From Hassallia sp050875635 (GTDB taxonomy: Bacteria > Cyanobacteriota > Cyanobacteriia > Cyanobacteriales > Nostocaceae), in contig NZ_JBPAOH010000025.1 of the NCBI RefSeq assembly GCF_050875635.1, forward strand, positions 1-64,000: DNA of 64,000 bases, read 5' to 3'. Below are positions 1-6,372 of this stretch, one piece after another. The stretch's first letter is position 1, and the number at the start of each line of letters is the position of its first letter. The translations under genes and the position numbers were made by a program. The notes below the pieces were generated by a model, which had not been told where the DNA came from, did no database searches, and saw only the letters and a list, made by a program, of their open reading frames with translations.

Positions 1-53
1 CTTGCTAGTTCTTGCAGACAGGCTTGTAGACGTGCTTGCTTTTCTTGAGTCAT
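1..53 (-). CDS. 5' end of a gene running off the left edge
   Basis: Only the first 17 codons are inside the window, reading MTQEKQARLQACLQELA from an ATG at 53 on the minus strand. The charged, helical start resembles the beginning of ISKra4-type transposases of cyanobacteria, but 17 residues are too few to assign a family. It lies next to a broken oxidoreductase tail on the other strand, which would fit an insertion at this place. Function is left open. Confidence 0.35.
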   Translation of the reverse strand, partial: MTQEKQARLQACLQELA

Positions 54-104
54 CACTTTGATATGCGGCTTATATATTTCCCTCTATTTTGCCATCACTA
101 GTAA

Positions 105-359
105 ATCTGCCAAAATGGGATGCTCCCGAAAGCTGGGCGTGTAGATGAACGCGATTTAGCGAAAGTACAGCACCTCCGCGAGTTACCCACACGCATTATT
201 CAAACATTTCAAGCTTTAGTTCAGAAACTGATTTTTACCCGTGTTCTCAACTCAGATCAAATTGTCCAGCCTCCGGCTTTTTTGCGTCTACCCATTTTAC
301 GCGACTTGCCGGCGCGGTTGATTGCTTTGGGTGTTTTTCCGGTTCATGTGCAAAGTTAG
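105..359 (+). pseudogene. C-terminal remnant of an FAD-dependent oxidoreductase
   Basis: The open frame begins right after a stop at 102-104 and ends at a normal stop after HVQS. Its last 35 residues (LRLPILRDLPARLIALGVFPVHVQS) match, from memory, the tail of cyanobacterial UbiH-like FAD monooxygenases. The FAD-binding GxGxxG and GD motifs are absent, so the bulk of the enzyme is missing upstream. The only in-frame ATG (120) has no ribosome binding site. I read it as a decayed or interrupted gene; a free-standing 79-residue protein is less likely. Confidence 0.4.
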
Positions 360-374
360 ATTTGATGAAAGCTG

Positions 375-407
375 AGAAACCCGACTTCTTTAAAAAGTCG
401 GGTTTCT
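375..407. terminator. Perfect 13-bp hairpin, terminator-like
   Basis: The arms AGAAACCCGACTT (375-387) and its exact complement (395-407) enclose a 7-base loop. It sits 15 bases after the stop of the oxidoreductase remnant. There is no clear T-run after it on the plus strand. The GAAACCCGACTT core is a common dispersed cyanobacterial hairpin, so it may be a repeat element as much as a terminator. Confidence 0.55.
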
Positions 408-428
408 ACAGGAGGGAATCTGAACCTG

Positions 429-596
429 ATAAATAACGACAACTTCTCTATTTATAACCACAGCTTCAACGTTAGTAACGACAGCTTCAACGTTGGTAAC
501 GACAGCTTCAACGTTAGTAACGACAGCTTCAACGTTAGTAACGACAGCTTCTGTTTTCATAAGAAAGCGATTAGCGTTAGTCACGACAGCTTTTAT
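429..596. repeat. 21-bp tandem repeat array (STRR type), 8 units
   Basis: Period is exactly 21 bases. The cleanest units are 471-491, 492-512, 513-533 and 534-554 (GTTAGTAACGACAGCTTCAA plus C); flanking units 429-470 and 555-596 are increasingly degenerate. Because 21 is a multiple of 3, the minus strand stays open and would read a VVTNVEA heptapeptide repeat. No start signal supports a protein. The unit contains the short palindrome GTTAGTAAC. Confidence 0.85.
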
Positions 597-1048
597 TTTG
601 ATAATAAAAACTTATAATTATGTCACCACAACTTCTGCTTGATAACCAAAGTTTATATTGTAGTAGATTGGTTGATTTCTTCTGTGGAGTGAATCAATAA
701 CGCGATCGCCAATATTTGTTCAACTTTTGTGGAGGTCAAATTTGTTCAATTGTCCATTAAGTCCTGAAAAGGCAGAGAGGTTATTTAACGTGGGGACATG
801 AAACAATGGGGTTTGTGTTCCTTCTGTTTCAAAAACGCCATATTTAAGCGATCGCCACTTCCACAAACGCCTTTTTTCCCATCTAGGACTTACCTAAAGC
901 TGGTAATTTAATATGGTACAATAGTACTAATATCCATATTTACAATCATAAATGCACAATCGTGAGAAATAACGAATTTATTAATAAATCAAAAAAATTG
1001 TCGAAAATAAAACATATATAGCTTGATTGCCAACAAACGGAGTAATTA

Positions 1049-1711
1049 ATGAACAGTTGTATTTTGATGGCGGAAATCGTAGAAAATCCGCAGCTACGCT
1101 ACACCTCAGAGAACCTAGAAATCAGCGAAATGCTGGTGCGGTTTCCCGGAGTGCGTCCGGATGACCCCCCAGCAACGCTGAAGGTGGTAGGCTGGGGTAA
1201 CATGGCGAAAGAAATTCAGCAAAACTACCACGAAGGCGATCGCGTTCTCATTGAAGGACGCTTAGGAATGCATACCATCGAACGTCGAGAAGGTTTCAAA
1301 GAAAAACGTGCTGAGTTGACAGTGCAACGCATTCATGCATTGGGAGCAGGTTTTGATACTAGTTCCTCACCAAGAATGGAAACCACTCAACGACAATCAG
1401 AAGTCCCCGTGGCTGCTGCAACAAACCACCGGCAAGCTTCTACATCGGTGTCGTCTCCTGTGGCAACTCCCCAAAAAACTGTAACCACTTACGAATCGCA
1501 GGTTCCCGCATCCACCCAAGCTAAGAATGACTTTGACACTCTTGCTGAGGATGACTTCGACATTGAACCCAAACAAAGCGCGAAAAAGTCCGATCGCAAT
1601 CCTTATCCCGCACCAGCACAAGACGAACCCAAACAAAGCGCGAAAAATTACGATCGCAATCCTTACCCTGCACCAGCACAGGACGAAGATATAGATGATA
1701 TTCCGTTTTAA
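1049..1711 (+). CDS. Single-stranded DNA-binding protein (SSB-like)
   Basis: The 220-residue protein has an N-terminal OB-fold of about 100 residues (MNSCILMAEIVENPQLRYTS, LKVVGWGNMAKEI, GDRVLIEGRLGM), a low-complexity linker rich in Ser, Thr, Pro and Gln, and an acidic hydrophobic tail ending DIDDIPF. In SSB proteins such a tail recruits replication and repair partners while the OB-fold coats single-stranded DNA. The start is the ATG at 1049 with GGAG at 1039-1042. The linker carries a perfect-period 60-bp duplication (1565-1684). Cyanobacteria often have two SSB-like genes; this divergent type may not be the main replication SSB, so I give no symbol. Confidence 0.85.
   Translation: MNSCILMAEIVENPQLRYTSENLEISEMLVRFPGVRPDDPPATLKVVGWGNMAKEIQQNYHEGDRVLIEGRLGMHTIERREGFKEKRAELTVQRIHALGAGFDTSSSPRMETTQRQSEVPVAAATNHRQASTSVSSPVATPQKTVTTYESQVPASTQAKNDFDTLAEDDFDIEPKQSAKKSDRNPYPAPAQDEPKQSAKNYDRNPYPAPAQDEDIDDIPF
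1565..1684 (+). repeat. 60-bp in-frame tandem duplication inside the SSB tail
   Basis: Two adjacent 60-base copies (1565-1624 and 1625-1684) encode EPKQSAKKSDRNPYPAPAQD and EPKQSAKNYDRNPYPAPAQD. They differ at only a few bases. The duplication lengthens the disordered linker by 20 residues without touching the OB-fold or the acidic tip. Confidence 0.9.
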
Positions 1712-1741
1712 GCGGAAAGTGCTTTTTGGCAATTGTATCTG

Positions 1742-1862
1742 AGATGAAGAAGTTAGGAGTTAGTTGTTAGGAGTTAGGAGTTAGGAGTTAGTTGTCCCCC
1801 TTGTCCCCCTTGTCCTCCTTGTCCCCTTGTCCCCCTGTCCCCCTTGTCCCCTTGTCTCCCTG
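1742..1862. repeat. Low-complexity repeats GTTAGGA and TTGTCCCC
   Basis: Short direct repeats of GTTAGGAGTTAG (about 1752-1790) are followed by many copies of TTGTCCCC with 7- to 9-base spacing (about 1790-1862). This is the heptanucleotide-type STRR seen throughout Nostocales intergenic DNA. It fills the gap between the SSB gene and the ABC ATPase gene. Confidence 0.8.
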
Positions 1863-1866
1863 TTGA

Positions 1867-1920
1867 TAACGGATGTAGCGTCAGGCTAGTGTTACGCAGC
1901 CTTATTTGCTACATCCGTTA
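1867..1920. repeat. Hairpin element with perfect 13-bp arms
   Basis: TAACGGATGTAGC (1867-1879) pairs exactly with GCTACATCCGTTA (1908-1920) around a 28-base middle. It could end transcription from the SSB gene, or be a small palindromic repeat element. The remaining gap to 2065 is AT-rich and shows nothing else. Confidence 0.6.
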
Positions 1921-2065
1921 AAATTTAACAAAAATTGTGATCTAGAATGCCAAATTTCTTATCAAAGGTGTAACAATCAAAAAAATCAGTTCACCTGGTT
2001 ACAAAACCACTGTTAAAATCCAGATAATTTTAAATTCAGTAAGTCACGATTAATACCCGATTCCT

Positions 2066-3949
2066 ATGAGAGAAACTATCCTAGAGGTTCGCAATCTACA
2101 AGTTGAATTTTCCGATGATGGCAACAGCGTTAAAGCTGTAGATGGTATTTCCTTTGAGTTGCATCGCGGGGAGACTCTGGGAATAGTCGGAGAGTCGGGA
2201 AGCGGAAAATCAGTAACATCGTTAGCTGTGATGGGTTTGGTGCAGACTCCGGGAAGGATAAGCGGTGGTGAAATTTACTTTCGCCATCAGGAAAATACCG
2301 CACCAATCAACTTGGTAGAATTACCTTTGCAGCAAATGCAGCTTTATCGGGGTGGTGAGATCGCCATGATTTTTCAAGAACCGATGAGTTCGCTCAATCC
2401 GGTTTATAATATAGGGTTTCAGCTAACCGAAGCGATTATGCGACATCAGAAAGTGTCGCAAGCTGAAGCAAAGCAAAAAGCGATCGCAGGTTTACAAGAA
2501 GTAAAACTCCTTCCCAGCGACGAGCAAATTAAACAGCAATATCTCGAAAACTGGAAACAAACTGCTAACTCATCAAATTTAGATGACCGACAACTAACAG
2601 AGTTAGTTAAGCAACACAAAGACGCAATGCTGGAACGCTTTCCGCATCAACTTTCTGGAGGACAGTTGCAGCGGGTGATGATTGCAATGGCAATTTCCTG
2701 CAATCCCTTACTATTGATTGCAGACGAACCGACAACAGCTTTAGATGTGACAGTCCAAGCGACAATTCTAGAGTTGATGCGGGAATTGCAGCAGCAACGC
2801 GACATGGGAATGATTTTTATCACCCACGACTTAGGATTAATTGCGGAAATTGCCGACTCTGTAGCGGTGATGTACAAAGGTAAAATTGTCGAATATGGAG
2901 CAGCAGCGCAAATTTTTAGCAATCCCCAGCATCCCTATACTAAAGGTTTGGTAGCTTGTCGCCCCTCACTCAACAGCCATCCCCAAAAACTCCTCACCGT
3001 TTCCGACTACATGAGTGTCGAGGAAACACCAACCGGACAAATGGTAATTCAAGCCAAAGAACCGTTAACTCCGATAGAAGTTAGCACAGAAGAGATTGCT
3101 GCAAGATTAGCAAACCTCAACGAACAGAAACCGCTGTTACAAGTCCGCGATTTGAAAGTGGGTTTCCCGGTGCGGGGTGTATTTGGAAAAACGACACGCT
3201 ACACGATGGCAGTTAACGGCGTTTCTTTTGATGTCAAACCAGGGGAAACACTCGGATTAGTGGGAGAATCAGGTTGTGGAAAAACCACCCTTGGTAGAAC
3301 TTTAATACGATTAATTGAGCCGATGAGCGGTGAGATTATCTTTGAGGGACAAGATATTACTCGCTTAAAAGGTGAACCGTTGCAAAAACTGCGACGAGAA
3401 ATGCAAATAGTCTTTCAAAATCCCTTTAGTGCGCTTGACCCCCGGATGAAGGTTGGGGACGCAATCATGGAACCGTTGTTAATTCATTCTGTTGGGAAGA
3501 CATCCAAACAACGGCATGAACGGGTAGCGGAACTTTTGGAGAGAGTGGGATTGAGTGCAGATGCAATTAAGCGCTATCCGCATCAATTTTCTGGTGGTCA
3601 ACGTCAACGCATTTGTATTGCGCGTTCTTTGGCGTTAAATCCCAAGTTTATTATTTGCGATGAATCGGTTTCCGCGCTGGATGTTTCGGTACAAGCGCAG
3701 GTGCTGAATTTGTTGAAGGAATTGCAAGATGACTTTAAGTTGACTTATATATTTATTTCCCACGATTTGAGTGTGGTGAAATTTATGAGCGATCGCATTT
3801 TGGTGATGAATCGCGGTCAAATTGTCGAACAAGGTATAGCCGAAAACATCTACCGCGAACCCAAGGAGGAATATACGCAAAGGTTAATTGCTTCGATTCC
3901 CACCGGTAGCGCGGAAAGAGTGCAAAAGCGGCAATTACGAGCGTTGTGA
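2066..3949 (+). CDS. Fused double ABC ATPase (oligopeptide/dipeptide type)
   Basis: This 627-residue protein has two full nucleotide-binding domains in one chain, like DppD-DppF or GsiA. The first has Walker A GESGSGKS at residues 43-50 and signature LSGGQLQRV. The second has Walker A GESGCGKTT near residue 400 and signature FSGGQRQRI, with Walker B at FIICDESVSALD. Each half ends in the oligopeptide-type extension (NPQHPYTKGL; EPKEEYTQRLIASIPTG). It would power a peptide or nickel-peptide importer at the inner membrane. The permease and binding-protein genes are not next to it, so the substrate cannot be named. ATG at 2066. Confidence 0.93.
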   Translation: MRETILEVRNLQVEFSDDGNSVKAVDGISFELHRGETLGIVGESGSGKSVTSLAVMGLVQTPGRISGGEIYFRHQENTAPINLVELPLQQMQLYRGGEIAMIFQEPMSSLNPVYNIGFQLTEAIMRHQKVSQAEAKQKAIAGLQEVKLLPSDEQIKQQYLENWKQTANSSNLDDRQLTELVKQHKDAMLERFPHQLSGGQLQRVMIAMAISCNPLLLIADEPTTALDVTVQATILELMRELQQQRDMGMIFITHDLGLIAEIADSVAVMYKGKIVEYGAAAQIFSNPQHPYTKGLVACRPSLNSHPQKLLTVSDYMSVEETPTGQMVIQAKEPLTPIEVSTEEIAARLANLNEQKPLLQVRDLKVGFPVRGVFGKTTRYTMAVNGVSFDVKPGETLGLVGESGCGKTTLGRTLIRLIEPMSGEIIFEGQDITRLKGEPLQKLRREMQIVFQNPFSALDPRMKVGDAIMEPLLIHSVGKTSKQRHERVAELLERVGLSADAIKRYPHQFSGGQRQRICIARSLALNPKFIICDESVSALDVSVQAQVLNLLKELQDDFKLTYIFISHDLSVVKFMSDRILVMNRGQIVEQGIAENIYREPKEEYTQRLIASIPTGSAERVQKRQLRAL

Positions 3950-4022
3950 GGTTGCGAAAGTAACCGACACCGTGAACGATGCCCTCATCCTTCCAGGATG
4001 GGGGCGATTTTTGCCGATAAAC

Positions 4023-4104
4023 GCGATCGCGCTTGCGATGAGTGTCAGTCTTAAGGATTGGCGAATATTTGGCTATCTACAGCTAAAGCAAAAATTTAGG
4101 ATTC
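4023..4104 (+). repeat. 82-bp direct repeat, copy A (flanks toxin-antitoxin pair)
   Basis: This copy begins GCGATCGCGCTTG and ends TTTAGGATTC. It matches 4750-4831 over its whole 82 bases with a handful of mismatches, in the same orientation. It lies just after the toxin stop as read on the plus strand. Confidence 0.85.
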
Positions 4105-4109
4105 ATCTG

Positions 4110-4412
4110 CTAATAGTGATATCGAGCTTGAAGAAAATCAATGCGGTCGTCGCTAATAAAGTAAATAATGCGATGTTCTTGAGTGAGTCGCCGTGACCAT
4201 GCATCCGAATCCAAGTATTTCAATGGTTCTGGCTTACCAATACCTATAAATGGATCTCGCATAATTGCTTCAATTAAGTCGAATGCACGCAATGCAGTTT
4301 TGCGATTTGTTTTTACCCAATAAGCGAGGTCTTCTCTAAATTCTGGATGAAAAACAGCATCTCGAACTATTATTTCCTGGGGTTGGCTTTCATTCTTCTT
4401 TTTCTTCGCCAA
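4110..4412 (-). CDS. YoeB/Txe-family ribosome-dependent mRNase toxin
   Basis: The 100-residue product matches the YoeB pattern: DLAYWVKTNRKTALRAFDLIEAI, then GKPEPLK, then WSRRLTQEHRIIYFI and the C-terminal RYHY, which in YoeB contributes catalytic and substrate contacts. Such toxins cleave mRNA at the ribosomal A site and are neutralised by a YefM partner. The only plausible start is TTG at 4412; the antitoxin frame ends 23 bases inside this gene, so the two are translationally coupled. A lysine-rich N-terminus (MAKKKKNE) precedes the usual start of the family and may not all be translated. Confidence 0.9.
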   Translation of the reverse strand: MAKKKKNESQPQEIIVRDAVFHPEFREDLAYWVKTNRKTALRAFDLIEAIMRDPFIGIGKPEPLKYLDSDAWSRRLTQEHRIIYFISDDRIDFLQARYHY

Positions 4413-4683
4413 TACCCAACTCCTGACGTAGTTCGTTAATGCTTTGAGGTTCTAAAGTTCTGGCTTTTGCTCTTTCTAAAGCTGTTAACAAACGAGTAGC
4501 ATTTTTCGGTGAGCGAAGTAAATAAGCTGTTTCTAGTAAACTGTTTAGTTCCTCAACAGCAATTATGGCAACGCTTTCGCCTTCTTGTCGCGTAATAATT
4601 ACGACATCGCGATCGCTAACTACTTGTTCGCACAGTTGGGCAAGGCTAGCGCTAGCATTATTTAAGGTTGTCTGATTGGACAT
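4390..4683 (-). CDS. YefM/Phd-family antitoxin
   Basis: From ATG 4683 it encodes 97 residues: MSNQTTLNNASASLAQLCEQ is the YefM-like DNA-binding half, followed by DVVIITRQEGESVAIIAVEELNSLLET and a toxin-binding C-terminal helix (LLTALERAKA). An upstream frame extension (to 4743) lacks a ribosome site and is not typical of the family. The gene overlaps the toxin by 23 bases. In this family the antitoxin, alone or with toxin, represses its own promoter, which would lie between 4684 and the 82-bp repeat at 4750. Confidence 0.9.
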   Translation of the reverse strand: MSNQTTLNNASASLAQLCEQVVSDRDVVIITRQEGESVAIIAVEELNSLLETAYLLRSPKNATRLLTALERAKARTLEPQSINELRQELGIGEEKEE

Positions 4684-4749
4684 GATGAGAGTTTTTTGTT
4701 TTGCTGTATGGCTTTTGACTAGATCATAACTTGAGGCGGACAAAAGTAG

Positions 4750-4831
4750 GCGATCGCGCTTGTGATGAGTGTCAGTCTTAGGGATTGGCGAATATTTGGC
4801 GATATATAGCTAAAGCAAATATTTAGGATTC
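4750..4831 (+). repeat. 82-bp direct repeat, copy B (flanks toxin-antitoxin pair)
   Basis: Second copy of the repeat at 4023-4104, same length and orientation. Together the copies bracket the yefM/yoeB-like cassette closely (about 645 bases between them). Recombination between them would remove the whole module. Confidence 0.85.
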
Positions 4832-4881
4832 GGATTTGTATCACGCACAGACGCAGAGGCGCAAAGGAAGAGATAGTATAT

Positions 4882-5258
4882 TTAGAAGCAATTGACTCTC
4901 GACATGTGGCGATCGTTTGTAACCAAGATTAAACTACGTATTATAGCTGTGGATGCTATTAATACATCTGCATCCTGTATTGGCGTACCTTTTCTTTTTA
5001 AATCCGCGTGAATTTCACAAGCTTTTTCAATAATTTTTATATCATCTAAAAACAAAACTTCATAATCTGTACATAACTGAGTAAAATCAGCTAGCTGTCT
5101 GACAGCGTTTATAGATATCAATCCTCTTTTTACTTCATAATAAGTTATACAACTTATAAATACTTCTTCACCCGAACGAGTCGCTTCTTTTAAGCGATTG
5201 TTGGTATTTACATTTCTTTTTAAAATATAACTATATTTGTATCTAATAAAAAGGTCAC
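4882..5258 (-). pseudogene. VapC-like PIN-domain toxin with in-frame stop
   Basis: Reading from GTG 5258 gives MTFLLDTNIVIF, a TAA stop, then KRNVNTNNRLKEATRSGEE and on to IQDADVLIASTAIIRSLILVTNDRHMSRVNCF, all in one frame. The first segment carries the first PIN-domain aspartate (LLDTN), and the rest carries the acidic DADVLIA region and TND, the other metal-binding positions. PIN toxins are Mg-dependent RNases. The TAA replaces what is probably a leucine codon (one-base change from TTA). The downstream part (79 residues from 5121) lacks the first catalytic Asp, so it is probably inactive. Confidence 0.75.
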
Positions 5259-5263
5259 TTGAT

Positions 5264-5557
5264 TTATTTTCCTAGCACTGCCTCATCAAAGATTTTGATT
5301 TGTTCGGGTGTTAAATCATTTAAAGTCCCAGAAACAGCTTCTAATGTCAATATTTTTTTGATTATACGTGACAATTCGTTATCAGGGATAGCCTTCATTT
5401 CTTCAGGGGAAAACTTACCAAACAAGTTTACTAACATTTATACCATTTCTTGTTTATTTAATCTATCTATGTAGAAACTACTATCCGTAAATAAATTTTC
5501 AACTACTGGTGAAATGCGGTTGAAAAGTTCTTGGGTATAGTTGGATACTTCTTGCAT
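5264..5557 (-). pseudogene. Antitoxin partner of the VapC-like toxin, split by a stop
   Basis: From ATG 5557, preceded by a strong GGAGG at 5563-5567, the frame reads 39 residues (MQEVSNYTQELFNRISPVVE to NKQEMV) and meets TAA at 5438-5440. The same frame continues directly with ATG 5437 for 57 residues (MLVNLFGKFSPEEMKAIPDN to DEAVLGK). It ends 5 bases before the toxin GTG. The continuity suggests one ancestral protein of about 97 residues with a CAA-to-TAA change. Alternatively, two small proteins are made by stop-start reinitiation. Its role as antitoxin is inferred only from position and size. Confidence 0.6.
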
Positions 5558-5613
5558 AATTTCCTCCAAGTTTTTTTGATATTAAATATTTAATCTATTT
5601 TATATAAAGTTAT

Positions 5614-5657
5614 AAATTGTAGGTTGGGACTGAAAGGCAAAACCCAACCTACAATTT
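5614..5657 (-). terminator. Hairpin at the end of the SH3 gene
   Basis: Arms 5614-5628 (AAATTGTAGGTTGGG) and 5643-5657 are perfectly complementary over 15 bp with a 14-base loop. It lies directly behind the stop of the minus-strand SH3 gene. GTAGGTTGGGT palindromes are also a widespread dispersed repeat in cyanobacteria, so it may be a repeat that works as a terminator. Confidence 0.65.
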
Positions 5658-6173
5658 TTATGGGCAAGCTATATAATTGGAATTTACCCAGCCTTCTAAT
5701 CCATTAACTCTGTTGTTTGGTCCAAATATGACACGCACGTAAGACCAATTACCTTGAGTTTTGATGGGAAGTACTGTATTTCCATTATTTAGTCCAGCTT
5801 TAGATTTTCCATTCGGAGAAAAGCGAAGGGCTAACTGTCCTGTTTGGATGCCTGTTACACTACAATAAGCTTCTACAACTTCACTATCTGGTTGCAGTCT
5901 AACTTGGCTTTGATGAATGTAACCACTACGACCGCAAACATCTGTTTTGTACCATCCATTTTTATAATCATAGATAGCTATAGATGTTTGCGATCTGATG
6001 GCACAAATAATAGCACCATTCGGTTTAACTCTAACATTTGATGGCGGGTCGATAACAACCGCTGATTCTATAGATTGCGCGTTAGCGTATGGTGCTTTTA
6101 TAAAGAAGGGAATGACAGCAAGTAATGTAATATTGACACCAGAAAATACTATGTTCTGAATCGTTTTCTTCAT
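5658..6173 (-). CDS. Secreted or periplasmic bacterial SH3-domain protein
   Basis: From ATG 6173 the 171-residue protein begins MKKTIQNIVFSGVNITLLAV and has a hydrophobic signal peptide ending near ANAQS. Two SH3-like (SH3_3) segments follow: SNVRVKPNGAIICAI to GRSGYIHQSQV, and LALRFSPNGKSKAGL to GLEGWVNSNYIACP. In each, the GWY/GYI or WSYV/GWV pattern marks the barrel strands. Four or more cysteines in the mature part suggest disulphides outside the cytoplasm. Such domains bind cell-wall peptides or other ligands; no enzyme domain is attached. An upstream in-frame start at 6254 lies in repeat DNA and is unlikely. Confidence 0.8.
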   Translation of the reverse strand: MKKTIQNIVFSGVNITLLAVIPFFIKAPYANAQSIESAVVIDPPSNVRVKPNGAIICAIRSQTSIAIYDYKNGWYKTDVCGRSGYIHQSQVRLQPDSEVVEAYCSVTGIQTGQLALRFSPNGKSKAGLNNGNTVLPIKTQGNWSYVRVIFGPNNRVNGLEGWVNSNYIACP

Positions 6174-6258
6174 CTTCTTAAGTAGGTAGGTTGAATTAAA
6201 TATAAAACCACCTGCGGGTGGAATGCCGCCATTCATTACGGCATCAAGTACCATTAAT

Positions 6259-6286
6259 GGTGCGTTAAACTACGTTATAACGCACC
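6259..6286. repeat. GGTGCGTTA inverted repeat
   Basis: GGTGCGTTA (6259-6267) pairs with TAACGCACC (6278-6286). The same GTGCGTTA/TAACGCACC motif recurs at 31096-31275 and 59331-59416, making it a dispersed repeat family of this genome. Confidence 0.7.
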
Positions 6287-6327
6287 CTACTGGCTTTATT
6301 TATAATAGTAATAAGTAATACTAGACA

Positions 6328-6353
6328 AGAGTGATTTTACCGAAAATCACTCT
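6328..6353 (-). terminator. Terminator-like hairpin after the TPR gene
   Basis: AGAGTGATTTT (6328-6338) and AAAATCACTCT (6343-6353) form a perfect 11-bp stem with a 4-base loop. It lies 20 bases beyond the stop of the minus-strand TPR gene. The trailing T-run is weak. Confidence 0.6.
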
Positions 6354-6372
6354 GCGTTGATTTTGTAAATTT

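Larger units (their letters stand above)
360..1048. other. Gene-free stretch upstream of the SSB-like gene
   Basis: It holds the hairpin at 375-407 and the 21-bp array at 429-596. From about 600 to 1048 the sequence is AT-rich with scattered HIP1 sites and shows no convincing reading frame. A GGAG at 1039-1042 serves the next gene. I see no RNA gene or clear promoter. Confidence 0.6.

Noticed and set aside
390..584. Minus-strand 64-codon frame with VVTNVEA repeats
   Set aside because: It is the translation of a 21-bp tandem array; no ribosome site or conserved start.
3888..4196. Plus-strand frame overlapping the ABC ATPase end
   Set aside because: It overlaps the true gene end, the 82-bp repeat and the toxin gene on the other strand; no family resemblance.
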